Below are positions 44,360 to 55,923 of a stretch of DNA of 64,000 nucleotides, piece after piece. The stretch is taken from the NCBI GenBank assembly GCA_029204225.1, contig CM055102.1, positions 51,490,039 through 51,554,038 on the forward strand, given 5' to 3'. The number at the start of each line of letters is the position of its first letter. Positions within the stretch are counted from its first letter, which is position 1. The translations under genes were made by a program, and so were the position numbers. The notes beneath the pieces are model-generated. The model was not told the DNA's origin and searched no databases. It worked only from the letters and a program-made list of their open reading frames with translations. This DNA comes from Diphasiastrum complanatum. Its lineage: Eukaryota; Streptophyta; Lycopodiopsida; Lycopodiales; Lycopodiaceae.

Positions 44360-47345
44360 ATCATTTTTGGTGAAAGGCCAGCCTGAGACTCTTTGGTGGA
44401 CAATTTTAATTGTTTTGATGCTCTATCCCATTGCAACTCCCCCTGTCTTCACACGGTCGCTCCTCTTCTTTTTTCACTGCTGCTAAACTTGACAGATTTT
44501 ACCTTTTCAATGGAAATTGGATGAGTCGCATTTTTTGTAATATCATTCCTTCTCTTCCTCTTTCTGATTACCTTCATGTTGCTCTCCGTTTCAATCTCTT
44601 TCCAGTCAAGCCTTCAAAACGTCATTCGGTTTTTATTATGAAAAATTTGTTGATCTAGAATAAGACTCTTCGCCTTGCTCTTTCTTCCACCATCTCAACT
44701 CTTGTGAACTTGGATGACATTATTGATTTCTCTGGCTCTTTTATTTACCATCAAGGGACACTAGTGAGCTCTTCCTCCTCCCTCCTTGAATTCTCCCTTA
44801 GACAAGCTCTCTCATCCATTACCTATGATAGAGTCCGGTCAGTTGATCCTGCCCTTAGAGCTGATGAGTTTCTTGAAGCCTCCAACTCTCTTAGAATCAC
44901 TGATCAATCCAAAGCTATTATTCTTCAAAAAAAGAACTCACCTAAACTAGCTATGGGAAGCTGACCTTCCCTCGGTCTTTTTTTTCAAAAAACTCAAAGC
45001 CCAACAAAAGCGCGAAGACTCTTGTGGGCTCACTGTTAATGGTTCTTCCCTCCCCTCCTTTGAAGCCATATGCCATTCCTTCTTCAACCACTTCTCGAGT
45101 CTTTCTAACCATGCCTCTCCTCCTAAAATCTCCATTCAGGACATTCTCAGTTACTGGTCCCCCTCCCCGTTGTCACCTATTGACTCTATTTCTCTCTTCT
45201 CCCCTCTATCTTTAGAAGAACTTCACTATGTTCTTAAATCCATAAATAGAGATGAAACTTCTGGCCTCGATGGTGTCACCCCTAATTTATCCCTAGCTCA
45301 CTAGACTATTGTCGATCCTTCCCTTCTTCTGGCCACCAACAACGCTCTCTCCATGGGTTCCTTCTCTTCTACCTTCTTCCAAGGACTAATTAAACTCATC
45401 CCCAAAGTTGACTCCCCCTCTAGTGTCTATGATTATCACCCTCTTACCATGTTGAACACCTCCTACAAATTATAGCTAAAGCTATTGCCAAGAGGATTGC
45501 CCCTCTCATCTCTTCAAAAGTCAAACTGGTTTTATAAAACAAATGTCCCTCTTTGATAACATCCTAAACATTTGGTCAGCCATCAACTCTTCCCTCTGGT
45601 TTAATTATCTGGCCCTCCTTCTCAAGATCGACTTTGACAAAGTTTTCAAATAGTTGGAACTACATATTTGCTTGTTGCTCTTCATTCGGACTCTCTAACT
45701 ACCTTATCAAGCTCATCCATGCCTTCTTTGCTCCTGCCTCTTCTTCCATTATCTTCCAGGGAGTCCTATTCCCTTCCTTCTCTATTTCTAGTGGTATCAG
45801 ACAAGGATGCTCTCTCTCACTCTATATGTTTGTCTTTGCTACAGAACCCCTCATTTTTCATATCCTCAAACTAAATTCCTCTTCCTTCTTTCAACCTTTC
45901 ACTTTTCATTATTGGCCTTTCGACCTTTCACTTTTCCCTATTGGCCTTTAGCTCTACCTCCCTCTTCCTTATCAATTTTGTGATTTTTCTGACTCTTTGA
46001 TCAATTTTCAAAATCTGATATTATTGTCCTATTGCATGATGCCCCTCCATGAATCTTGGACTTAACGTCCTTCCCCACAGCACCATTTTTAGGTATCTTG
46101 ATTTTTCTCTTCGTGCTTCCCTCTATGATAGAAACCATTTCAATTGGATCATGGAAAGAATTAGTAATAAAATACTACTCTGGGATTCGTTCGACCTCTC
46201 CTTCCCAACCAGACTCATAGTTCTCAAATACATCATCTCTTCCTACTTCACTCACTTTCTCTTCATTTGGTTTCTCCCGCCTTCTTACTCTCTCTCTATT
46301 GTCAAGTCCTTCTGAAAATGCCTTTTGAATGATCATCCTAGTCTCCTTAACTGGGATATTTGTACTGCTCCTAAGAACCTTGGGGGTTTTGATCTTCTCG
46401 ATCCCTCTACTACTTCCCTTTCCCTCATTTATAGACAAATTCATTCCAATTTTTATTGTCCACAACCCTAGACCCTTCTGATGAGGTCTATCATTTCTAT
46501 TCCTTCGCTTCAGGATAACATCTCTCATTCCTATTTTCTTGAGTTCACCCGTTCGTCTTTCTTCTCCATTTCTCTCCCTCCTCTGTTCAAATCTATTTAT
46601 AGAGTTCCCCTCTCCATGCATGAGCTTACTTTATGGACAGGTGGTAACTCTATCTCCCCTCTGGAATCTCTGTGGTTTTCTAAAGCAATCACCATCAATT
46701 CTGATCAAAAGCAGACTATGTCGTAGTCTCACTCGTAAGGGTCCTGTCACCTGAGAACACATAATGAATTTCATCTACTTCCTTGGCCTTTCCCACTTCA
46801 AAACTGACTTTGGGCTCTCCTCTCATGAAACAAACTTTATTTCCTACGTTTTCACTCATGGAGACCTTGGGCCTTTGTCTACTTTTTCTTCCATGGACCA
46901 GAACAACAATTGGCTTTTCAAGGCCTTGAACAGGTCTGGTAAAGTCTCCTATTCTTCCGTCTTCACTGTCATGAAAGAGCCGAACTTTACTTTCTCCTGG
47001 TACAATTCCAAATGGAATCTTTCTGATCCCCCCCCCTTTAGAAAGCTAGGTCTTGTCGTACCCATAAAATTAGAACTTGGCAGACTCAGAGTCTTATCTC
47101 TTAGGATTTTTCAGCCCTCTTTTCTTGTCTGTGCTCACTATAGAGAAGATGTAACGCATGTATGTTCTAAATGCAAAATATTATATGAGAATGTGGTTTG
47201 TCTTTTTTTCCACTGCTATGCTTCTCTTTGGAAATTAGTGGCTGATCTCTTTATTGCTTGCTTTCATACCAAATGCAAGAGATTCAGCCATACAGACTTG
47301 CTATTGAATGGCATCATTTTTTACGATGTGAAGGTTAATAATGGC
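44360..47345 (+). pseudogene. LINE (L1-type) ORF2 relic
   Basis: Non-LTR retrotransposon remains, readable only by switching frames. First comes the end of the endonuclease domain (AKLDRFYLFNGNW, SLPLSDYLHVALRF, the SDH-type motif with Tyr for His). A linker follows (LRADEFLEASNSL, ALSSITYDRV), then RT: KAIAKRIAPLIS, SLFDNILNIWSAINSS, LLLKIDFDKVF, ISSGIRQGCSLSLYMFVFATEPL. The catalytic FADD stretch that should follow is missing or unreadable near 45960-46030. The later parts are LPHSTIFRYLDFSLR, RISNKILLWDSFDLSFPTRLIVLKYII, LLNWDICTAPKNLGGFDLLDP, FRKLGLVVPIKLELGR and a C-terminal zinc-finger-like C-x2-C...FFHC with ASLWKLV. Dozens of stops and indels are present. No poly-A tail was identified. 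Confidence 0.75.
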
Positions 47346-47900
47346 AATGTATTAGAATAATTACAGAGTTTCCAAGAAACAATGATGTATAATGAATGCA
47401 AGTGATAAACTATGTACCTCTGTATCTCTCCTACATCATTTATTGTGAATGTCAACAAAGAGGTCATTCTCAAGTGATTTTTCAAAGAGGTCAAATGTTC
47501 CACCAAATCTTGTCAATATGATCAATGCCCATAAAAGAAGGGAGTTGACGAAAGGACAAAAATGTTCTAGATGTCCAACATACTTAAGTGAAATTAGAAA
47601 GATTTGTATTATGAAAGGTAAATCATTCTTCAAATTGAATGAAAAGATAATGAAATCTATTTGTCAATGGACATTGAATCAATAGCTAATACCATCATAA
47701 ACATATAGATAAAAAAAATACACATATTTCACCCTAAGGTAAGAAAGGAATTACAATTTATGTGATATATAAGTTTGACTTTCTTATCCAATCATTACTT
47801 ACCATCAAACCATTACCACTCTAGAAAATTGACACTTATTAGTAACTTGAAAAAATCAATCCTACTCGACACTAGCTTAAATCATAGTTGCAATCCATGA
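47346..47900. other. no recognisable gene
   Basis: AT-rich DNA between the LINE relic and the target site of the outer nested copia element. A 78-codon frame at 47449-47685 is basic and cysteine-poor with no recognisable domain. Confidence 0.5.
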
Positions 47901-47905
47901 TTTGG

Positions 47906-48599
47906 TGTGAAGTTTTTAGCATGTGTGAACTTCACCACACACCCTACAAGATCTTACTATATACTTGAAAAATCTATGACAAGAGCACAATGGCATACAT
48001 CTGATGAAAAAATCTAACTTCTTACTATGAGAATTGAATGTCAGAAATAATTCTAAGTGCTCAGTATGGGAAAAACAGCCTGCTCTCAGGTAGAGAGAGA
48101 AAATCAATGATGGAAAACTCGGGTAGAGAGAGAATGAGTCCAAAACACCAAAATCTCATTATTCACAATATGGAAAAACATGCCAAGCTTTCCCTACATG
48201 AGAGAGACTCGAATTCCTACAGTGGAGTTGCATGGAAAGTCCACTTAACTGAACTAATTCACCTACCAGAGATCCACATGTGTAACTGCATGCATGGATG
48301 TTGCATGTACTGCATGTCAACTCATAAAATTGCCTAGACATGTGTAGATCACAGAAACCACTTTGCATGTTGCATGCACTAATTGCATGTGGCTTGCATG
48401 CATACAGTATGACATTGCATGCTATCTAAACTTCTGCATGTCATCACAATTGAATCTACCTTACTCAAATCCGACCTATACTAGAAGGTTATGTGCTCAA
48501 TTCACATACCTTTTATGTACAACACAAAATATAGTGGAAATAACCATGGACATGGCCCCAAACTCGAGATAGGAAGATAATATTTTAATAATCTTCACA
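47906..48599 (-). repeat. 3' LTR of outer element (694 bp)
   Basis: Direct repeat of 57400-58129 lacking 36 bp present in the other copy. The PPT (plus strand CTCCTCCTTA, 48600-48609) lies just inside. Confidence 0.93.
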
Positions 48600-48613
48600 C
48601 TCCTCCTTAAAAT

Positions 48614-49755
48614 TTATGTTCCTATCAACATAGACTTCGAAATTAGGCCAAGGTTAGACCTCATCTTGATAAAGACATTCTTGAGTAGTGGCTTGGTGAG
48701 AAGATCTGCAACACAATTTGCGAAATCAACATGCTCCAGTGAGATCTCTCTCCCAATGACTTTTTCTCTTACAAAATGATGAGCTACTTTGATGTGTTTG
48801 CTTCTTGCATGGAAAACTGGGTTATTTGCAAGAGCTTGAGTAGAAATGTTGTCATTCTTGGTAATTGGAAGATCTTCATCTGCATAACACTTTAGTTCCA
48901 AAAGTAGCCTTTTGATCCATAAAACCTCCTTTGTTGTGGTTGTAAGAGATTTGTACTCAGCTTCCCATGATGATAAGGAAATGGTTGCCTGCTTCTTTGA
49001 TAGCCAAGAAACCAAGTTCCCTCCAAGAAATATAGTGTAAGCACTTGTGGATTTTCTATCCAACCTGTCTCTTGCAAAATCTGAATCTGAAAAGGCAATC
49101 AAAGTCAGATCTTCTCCCTTGTAGAATAATCCATAATCTAAGGTAGAAGATATATACCTCAAGATTCTTTTAGCCAACTTCCAATGATATAACTTTGGAT
49201 CCTGCATGTGTTGACTTAGCTTATGACCACAAAAGCTTAGATCAGGCCTAGTCATTGTTAACCAAATAAGTGAGCCAATAAGGCTCCTATAAAGAGTGAT
49301 GTCTTCAAAGTATTTTGCATCATCTTTCATAGGAACTTTTACAGTGTGCTCCATAGGTGTATCTATGCCTTTACAATTTTCCATCTGGAATTTCTTGAGC
49401 ATGGAAAGTGCATATCTACTTTGGCTTATAAATGCATGACCTTTCCAAAAATCTATTTTAAGGCCAAGAATATAGTGAAGAACTCCTAAGTCCTGCATCT
49501 TACTTAGTTTCTTCAACTAGCTTCTCATTATTTCCACAAAGAATGATATCATCTACATAGATGAGAAGAATAATTACAAAGTTATCTACAAACTTATAAT
49601 ACAAAGAAGGGTCATATTCACTTAGACAAAATCCGAGTGATATGAGGAGTTGAGCCTTGCATACCAAGACCTTGGTGCTTGTTTCAGTCCATAGAGACTT
49701 TTGAACAAAAGACAAACTTTTGATTCATCACCTTTTTTCACAAAACCTGGAGGTT
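48614..49755 (-). pseudogene. outer element: RT (C-terminal part) and RNase H
   Basis: Continuation, on the left side of the nested insertion, of the RT whose start lies at 55924-56370. It reads PPGFVKKGDESKVCLLFKSLYGLKQAPRSWY, then after a frame change LISLGFCLSEYDPSLYYKF and the catalytic LLIYVDDIILCG (about 49560). A second frame change near 49510 leads to an open frame of 300 codons: MQDLGVLHYILGLKIDF, YRSLIGSLIWLTMTRPDLSF, YHWKLAKRILRYISS, AFSDSDFARDRLDRKSTSAYTIF, SWEAEYKSLTTTTKEVLWIKRLLLELKC, NDNISTQALANNPVFHARSKHIKVAHHFVRE and ADLLTKPLLKNVF. The usual RNase H acidic residues (D, E, D) look intact in this last piece. As a whole the gene is split by two frameshifts, one insertion and an upstream deletion. 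Confidence 0.9.
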
Positions 49756-49760
49756 GCTCC

Positions 49761-50442
49761 TGTAAAAATTACAGCAAATAAGGATCCTAAAACACTTGAA
49801 ATGATGAGGGAAACAATAGATTATGATTTCATAAGATTAGCACAAGTTGAACCATCAAAATCCATCAAAAATCTATGCTTGAACCTCACTAAATGGCCCA
49901 AATCCTTGAAGAAGGCTTCACACGTGTGAAAGTACGGCCTCCCACAGTCTGAGTACTGTACACCAGACCTACATTCAATCCTATAATCATTAGTAATCAC
50001 AAGTACTCAAACAATTATGAACATAGAGAGCAATTGCACCATTATGAGAGAAAAAACATAAAATTGCTTGATTGATTTTGGTGAGATATCATCACCTATA
50101 TATACATGATCCATCACGGTTTTGGGCAGGTATGAGTAGCCCTAAACCTATCCCTAATTCTAATTTTGGTGGATATTTCATCCCTACCAAGTTAGGGTTG
50201 GAATCTTGGAGATCCCTCAACAATGCAAAAATTACCAAAAATAGCTCCTATTTTTTCTCCCTTGTATTTAAGCATAATTTGGACTCATTCCAAAGGTTCT
50301 AACACTTAGGTATACTTGAGAACATCCTTATGAATGGAATCCTATGCTATTTGGCATGTGTGACAAGCCACATCATGACCATCTAACTATTTACAAGTCA
50401 TATGACCAAAACTAGTCAAGCTAGAATTGTGAATTTTTAACA
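49761..50442 (-). repeat. 3' LTR of nested element (682 bp)
   Basis: Near-identical to 55237-55918. In element orientation it starts TGTTAAAAATT and ends AATTTTTACA, with TG..CA termini. Confidence 0.97.
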
Positions 50443-50453
50443 CTCCTCCTCAC
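50443..50453 (-). promoter_or_regulatory. polypurine tract
   Basis: Minus strand GTGAGGAGGAG directly before the 3' LTR. It would prime plus-strand DNA synthesis. Confidence 0.85.
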
Positions 50454-50456
50454 TAT

Positions 50457-53400
50457 CTAGCTTGGTTCAATCATTGCTTTACTAATCACTCCAAGTGATG
50501 ATCTGAACTTCATAAAAGGTGTCTTTTGAAGTGGTTTAGTAAGTAGATCAGCTACACATTCATTGCTTGGAACATGCTCCAAAGCAATCTCCTTGGCTTG
50601 CACCATTTCTCTCACAAAGTGATGGCATATCTCAATGTGCTTAGATCTTGCATGGAAGATTGGGTTAGATGCAAGGTGTTGGGCTGATATATTGTCATTG
50701 TAGATGATTGGTGCCTCCTCTGAATCCATGATCTTTAGCTCCACCAATAATCTCTTGATCCAAAGTACCTCCTTTGTAGTGGTTGTCAAAGCTTTGTACT
50801 CGGCCTCGGTTGAAGATAGAGATATAGTTTCTTGCTTTTTTGAAAGCCATGAAACCACACCTTCTCCTATGAAAGTTGAATAGGCACTTGTTGATTTCCT
50901 ATCCCTCTTTTCCCCTGCAAAATCTGAATCACTAAATGCATGAAGGTTAATCACATCTCCTCTATATAGAATCCCAAAATCCAATGTACCCGAGATGTAT
51001 CTTAGAATCCTCTTAGCCTTTTTCCAATGGATATTCAATGGCTTTTGCATGGATTGGCTCAACCTACATACACTAAAGCTAAGATCTGGTCTAGTTATAG
51101 TGATCCACATTAAGGAACCTATAAGTTGCCTAAACAAAGTGATGTCCATGAAGGATCTTTCATCATCTTCATTTGGCACTTTTACATCTTGCTCCATTGG
51201 TGTGTCAACACTTTTGCATACTTTCATCTTAAACTTCTTCAAAAGACTTTGAACATAGTTTACTTGACTTATAAAGATAAAATCAGACCCTCTAAGTACT
51301 TCTATGCCTAAGATGAAGTGAAGACACCCTAGATCTACCATCTTGAACTCTAAGGATAGATCTATCTTGATTTTTTCAATACCATCAACACTATTTCCAC
51401 TAATGATGATGTCATCTACATAAATGAGTAAAAGTACAATACCAACATCATCAAACGTAATGTAAAGAGTGGGATCATATTCACTTTGAAAAAAAGAAAG
51501 TGAAATAAGATAGCAATGTAGTCTTGAATTCCAAGATCTCGAGGCTTGCTTCAAGCCATAGATGCTTCTTTGGAGATGGCATACTTTGTTCTCCATTCCA
51601 TGCTTGATGAACCCTTGTGGCTTCTCCATATAGATATCCTCGTCCAAAAAACCATTCAAGAAAGCTTTAGAGACATCCATTTGACATAGAATCCATCCAA
51701 AATGTGATGCAAGTGCAATGATTAGTCTTATTGTGACCATCTTGGCCATGGGTGCAAAAGTTTCCTCATAGTCTATCCCTCTCTCTTGAGCATAACCTTT
51801 TGCAACTAATCTTGCTTTATGTTTGTTAACACTCCCATTTGCATTCAACTTAAGCTTGAAGACCCACTTGCATCCTATTACATTCCTTTGAGGTCTCTCA
51901 ACAAGCAACCAAGTTTCATTCTCAATCAAGGCATCATACTCATCCAACATAGCTTTATACCATTCTTTGGAGTTCAATGCATCTTCAACATTAGACGGTT
52001 CTTCAAAACTAGATAAAGCATAAGAAGTGGATGAGATACCCTCAACTTGCTGTCCTTTGCCTTGATATGTGAGCTTTGATGGCTCCATTTTTGCCCTTGA
52101 AGATCTCCTTGGTGTGATAGGTGGGTTTGGTGCTTGCTCCTCCACGAGCTCCTCCTCAAAACCAAGATCTTGCTCCTCGGCCATCTTCTTCTTGATTGTT
52201 GGAGCACTTGAGCCTTCTTCAAGCATATGCATATGGTGTTCATCAAAGATGACATCCCTTGAAACAACAAATTTGTTCAAGGATGGGAGATAGACTTTGT
52301 AGCCCTTGCTTGAGCTTGCATATCCAAGCATGATCCCTCTTGTGGAAGATGGATCCTCCTTGGTTCTTGTTTCCAATGGCACATGCACATAACATATACA
52401 CCCAAAAACTTTCAAGTGATTAAGATTGGGTTTCTTTCCATACAACATCTCATAAGGAGTTTTGCCTTCAATTGCTTTGCAAGACACCCTATTCATCAAG
52501 TAGTTTGCACATACAAGAGACTCACCCCAAAAGGATTTGGGCAAACAAACATCTAATCTTAAAGCCTTAGAACATTCACATAATGTTCTATTCCTTCTTT
52601 CAGCAACTCCATTTTGTTGAGGAGTGTAAGGACAAGAAGTCTCTTTCTTGATCCCTTCCTCCTCACAAAAGGCCTTGAACTCATTGGAGATGAATTCTCC
52701 ACCATTGTCACTTCTAAGAATCTTGATGCTATGATTATGATGCTTTTCCACAAACAACTTGAATTTTACAAAAGTATCAAATACTTGAGACTTGAAGGAA
52801 AGTAAGAACACCCAACAATATCTTGAGTAGTCATCAATGAAGGTTAAAAACATGGATGAACCTCCATTAGATTTGGTGCTAGCAATGTGCACATCCGAGT
52901 GTATGAGTTCAAGAGGATGAGATGACTTTGTGATGGAGTTAGGAAACACCTTCTTATGTGCCTTGGATAAGGCACAAGCTTCACAAACCTTGTCTTCCTT
53001 CCCAATAGACCTTGGTAGGCCTAAAGCATACTCCTCCTTGATCATAGCCTCCATGGAACCCGAGTTGACATGTCCAAGTCTTTTGTGCCATAAAGTAAAG
53101 GTAGATATCTTGCTCTTCTCGGCCAACATGACAACATTAGTATCCACAAATGCATCCAGCTTATAAAGTTTGCCAAGTCTAGTGCCCTTAGCCACTATCT
53201 TACCCTTCTTCTTGATGAAACATTCATTTGAAGCAAAGTCAACATTGAAACCATTGTCTACCATTTGGCCAACACTTAGTAGATTCTTTGTTATTGTAGG
53301 AATGTACAAAACACCTTCTATGTTGATCTTTTTGGAAGATCCTAAGCAAAGGGGAATGCTACCAACTCCTTCAATCTTACAAGCTTCATCATTTGCTGTA

Positions 53401-54425
53401 TAGATAGACTTTATAGGTCCATCATAAGATAAGAGAGAAGAGAAAAACTCCCTTTTACTAGTCATGTGTGAACTAGCACCCGAGTCAATCCACCAAGGAT
53501 CTTCTCCTTTGAAGCTTGTTGAAGAAAATATGGACATCATGAGAGAGTCCTCATGTGAACTCTCCTCCTCCTCTTCTTTGCTCATGTTGGCTTGGCTTTG
53601 ATCTTGCTTCCTCTTGAAGCATTCCGAGGCATAATGCCCCATCTTGCTACAATAGTAGCACTTCACCTTTGATTTGTCCTTCTTGACTTTGGTGGTTGAT
53701 GGAGATGTCTTTGGGGGTCCTTCTTGATCCTCAAGCTTTGTAGACTTCTTGAATGTTGATCCTTTGCCTTTGCACTTGCCTTTGCCTTTGGTGAAGAGAG
53801 CTTGGTCATCTCCACCTTGGATGGAAAGCCTATCCATCCTCTCTTGCATTTGGCTCCTTCTTGATTCCTCGGCCATGAGTGTGCCTTGGAGTTCTTCAAG
53901 TATGGGTAGCTTACCCATAATTGCATATCCCTGAACCAAATTGTCAAATTCAAAGCTTAGTCCATTCAATATGAGTTGAACAAGCTCTTCATCCTTGATA
54001 GGGTCACCTATAAAGGCTAGCTCTTTGTTCAATTCCTTTACTCTTAGGACAAAAGTATGTGCACTCTCTCTTTTCTTTTGATAGCTTCTATAGATTTGAT
54101 TCTTCAAAGCTAACATTCTAGTTTGGTTCTTGGATTCATAGACCTTTTGCAAAGTCTCCCAAGCATCTTGAGCTGAAGTGCAATCTCCTACCTCTCTTAA
54201 GAGTTCATTTGCAACATTCATTTTTATGCAATGTAGTGCAACATTGCACCTCTTGATGTATTTGGCTTTTTCTTGAGGATGAATAGGTTCACCCTCCTTA
54301 CCATTTACAATTTCCATCAGATCTTGCATGATCATGATAGATTCCATTCTAACTTTCCATATGGAATAGTTAGTTTTGTTGAGCCTTTCATTAGTATCCA
54401 AAAGATATGCATTTATAGATGCCAT
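50457..54425 (-). CDS. Ty1/copia Gag-Pol polyprotein, intact
   Basis: One uninterrupted 1322-residue frame, a normal length for copia polyproteins. Gag starts MASINAYLLDTNERLNKTNYSIWKVRME and ends with zinc knuckle CYYCSKMGHYASEC (about 256-269). Protease has WWIDSGASSHMTS (Asp near 315). GAG_pre-integrase/zinc site LWHKRLGHVN..CEACALSKAHK lies around 443-485. The integrase core has Asp near 507 (IHSDVH), Asp near 574 (RSDNGGEF) and Glu near 609 (NGVAERRNR). RT runs from CKWVFKLKLNANGSVNKHKARLVAKGYAQERGIDYEE through QMDVSKAFLNG to LLIYVDDIIIS (near 1001). RNase H has AFSDSDFAG, SSTEAEYKAL (near 1205), NDNISAQHLASNP and ADLLTKPLQ. All catalytic motifs look complete. It supplies particle, cleavage, integration and cDNA synthesis functions in cytoplasmic particles. 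Whether it is transcribed cannot be told from sequence. Confidence 0.97.
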   Translation of the reverse strand: MASINAYLLDTNERLNKTNYSIWKVRMESIMIMQDLMEIVNGKEGEPIHPQEKAKYIKRCNVALHCIKMNVANELLREVGDCTSAQDAWETLQKVYESKNQTRMLALKNQIYRSYQKKRESAHTFVLRVKELNKELAFIGDPIKDEELVQLILNGLSFEFDNLVQGYAIMGKLPILEELQGTLMAEESRRSQMQERMDRLSIQGGDDQALFTKGKGKCKGKGSTFKKSTKLEDQEGPPKTSPSTTKVKKDKSKVKCYYCSKMGHYASECFKRKQDQSQANMSKEEEEESSHEDSLMMSIFSSTSFKGEDPWWIDSGASSHMTSKREFFSSLLSYDGPIKSIYTANDEACKIEGVGSIPLCLGSSKKINIEGVLYIPTITKNLLSVGQMVDNGFNVDFASNECFIKKKGKIVAKGTRLGKLYKLDAFVDTNVVMLAEKSKISTFTLWHKRLGHVNSGSMEAMIKEEYALGLPRSIGKEDKVCEACALSKAHKKVFPNSITKSSHPLELIHSDVHIASTKSNGGSSMFLTFIDDYSRYCWVFLLSFKSQVFDTFVKFKLFVEKHHNHSIKILRSDNGGEFISNEFKAFCEEEGIKKETSCPYTPQQNGVAERRNRTLCECSKALRLDVCLPKSFWGESLVCANYLMNRVSCKAIEGKTPYEMLYGKKPNLNHLKVFGCICYVHVPLETRTKEDPSSTRGIMLGYASSSKGYKVYLPSLNKFVVSRDVIFDEHHMHMLEEGSSAPTIKKKMAEEQDLGFEEELVEEQAPNPPITPRRSSRAKMEPSKLTYQGKGQQVEGISSTSYALSSFEEPSNVEDALNSKEWYKAMLDEYDALIENETWLLVERPQRNVIGCKWVFKLKLNANGSVNKHKARLVAKGYAQERGIDYEETFAPMAKMVTIRLIIALASHFGWILCQMDVSKAFLNGFLDEDIYMEKPQGFIKHGMENKVCHLQRSIYGLKQASRSWNSRLHCYLISLSFFQSEYDPTLYITFDDVGIVLLLIYVDDIIISGNSVDGIEKIKIDLSLEFKMVDLGCLHFILGIEVLRGSDFIFISQVNYVQSLLKKFKMKVCKSVDTPMEQDVKVPNEDDERSFMDITLFRQLIGSLMWITITRPDLSFSVCRLSQSMQKPLNIHWKKAKRILRYISGTLDFGILYRGDVINLHAFSDSDFAGEKRDRKSTSAYSTFIGEGVVSWLSKKQETISLSSTEAEYKALTTTTKEVLWIKRLLVELKIMDSEEAPIIYNDNISAQHLASNPIFHARSKHIEICHHFVREMVQAKEIALEHVPSNECVADLLTKPLQKTPFMKFRSSLGVISKAMIEPS

Positions 54426-55223
54426 CTAGTCTCCTAATCAAGGACTTCACACAAATGAAGGTTACTTCTATTGATTTGATTGAAGGTCTACCTTATCCCA
54501 CTTCTTAGGGACCTGAAAAGATCAGTAATAGACTTCCTATAAAGATCTAAGAATGATCTCTAACAAAATCAAATCATAGAATACTAGAAACAATGCACTT
54601 GCTTGATTGAAGTAGACAATACTAGTAGAATTGCCCCTCTTTCTATAAAGAACATTAAAGCTTCCAAATGATCTGATCAAGAGTGAATTTCAGCAACCTA
54701 ATATACTTCCAAAATCACTTGTAAAAGATCTAAATGTAACTTAATGAGGATGCAACACAATCTACTATCCAATCACAAGCAAAAAATGATCAAAATTAAT
54801 GAAAAATTGATCTAATTTGGTGCATAAGTCAAGCAATGGTTGGACTGAACCTAAATCACTTTAGGAGGTGCCTACTACACCTTAGAACAGCATTGAAGAG
54901 TCCCCAAAACTCTGATCTTCCCTCTCCTTGAATGCTAGAAAGCCTTCTCTATGAAATCACCTCCAAAACTCGCTTAGAAATCAATGCTTGGAGCAAGCAA
55001 AACTTGCTATCTTGGTAATGTGAATTGAATTCAACTTTGCCTCTGGTTTTAGACACCTAAACACCTGCAAATGAAGTCACACAACACCAATCTCCAATGT
55101 ATTTGACTCACTTTGAGTTCTAGAATCAATACTAGATGCTAAGATCCAATCTACACAAGATTTAGATCAAAAATTGTGATCAAATTGAATGCAAACCAAG
55201 GATTTAGCTCATTTCAGCCTTTA
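54426..55223 (-). other. leader of the nested element
   Basis: About 800 bp between PBS and the gag ATG on the minus strand. It has no long frame and no recognisable gene, as expected for an untranslated leader. Confidence 0.8.
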
Positions 55224-55236
55224 GGCTCTGATACCA
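55224..55236 (-). promoter_or_regulatory. primer binding site of nested element
   Basis: Minus strand TGGTATCAGAGCC directly inside the 5' LTR: a perfect tRNA-Met PBS. Confidence 0.93.
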
Positions 55237-55918
55237 TGTAAAAATTACAGCAAATAAGGATCCTAAAACACTTGAAATGATGAGGGAAACAATAGATTAT
55301 GATTTCATAAGATTAGCACAAGTTGAACCATCAAAATCCATCAAAAATCTATGCTTGAACCTCACTAAATGGCCCAAATCCTTGAAGAAGGCTTCACACG
55401 TGTGAAAGTACGGCCTCCCACAGTCTGAGTACTGTACACCAGACCTACATTCAATCCTATAATCATTAGTAATCACAAGTACTCAAACAATTATGAACAT
55501 AGAGAGCAATTGCACCATTATGAGAGAAAAAACATAAAATTGCTTGATTGATTTTGGTGAGATATCATCACCTATATATACATGATCCATCACGGTTTTG
55601 GGCAGGTATGAGTACCCCTAAACCTATCCCTAATTCTAATTTTGGTGGATATTTCATCCCTACCAAGTTAGGGTTGGAATCTTGGAGATCCCTCAACAAT
55701 GCAAAAATTACCAAAAATAGCTCCTATTTTTTCTCCCTTGTATTTAAGCATAATTTGGACTCATTCCAAAGGTTCTAACACTTAGGTATACTTGAGAACA
55801 TCCTTATGAATGGAATCCTATGCTATTTGGCACGTGTGACAAGCCACATCATGACCATCTAACTATTTACAAGTCATATGACCAAAACTAGTCAAGCTAG
55901 AATTGTGAATTTTTAACA
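55237..55918 (-). repeat. 5' LTR of nested element (682 bp)
   Basis: Near-identical to 49761-50442. The two mismatches I see are in the GAGTA(G/C)CCC and GGCA(T/C)GTG contexts. It should carry the promoter for the minus-strand genomic RNA. Confidence 0.97.
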
Positions 55919-55923
55919 GCTCC

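Larger units (their letters stand above)
49761..55918 (-). mobile_element. young, apparently intact Ty1/copia element
   Basis: 6158-bp minus-strand insertion: 5' LTR 55918-55237, PBS 55236-55224, leader to 54426, a single 1322-codon gag-pol, PPT 50453-50443, and 3' LTR 50442-49761. Both LTRs are 682 bp and I find only two mismatches. GCTCC is duplicated at 49756-49760 and 55919-55923. The target lies inside the reverse transcriptase of the outer copia element, between codons for the EEEIYME and PPGF motifs, so this insertion is the younger of the two. Confidence 0.97.

Noticed and set aside
47449-47685. 78-codon basic frame, possible small protein
   Set aside because: No recognisable domain or promoter, and surrounded by non-coding DNA; cannot support a gene.
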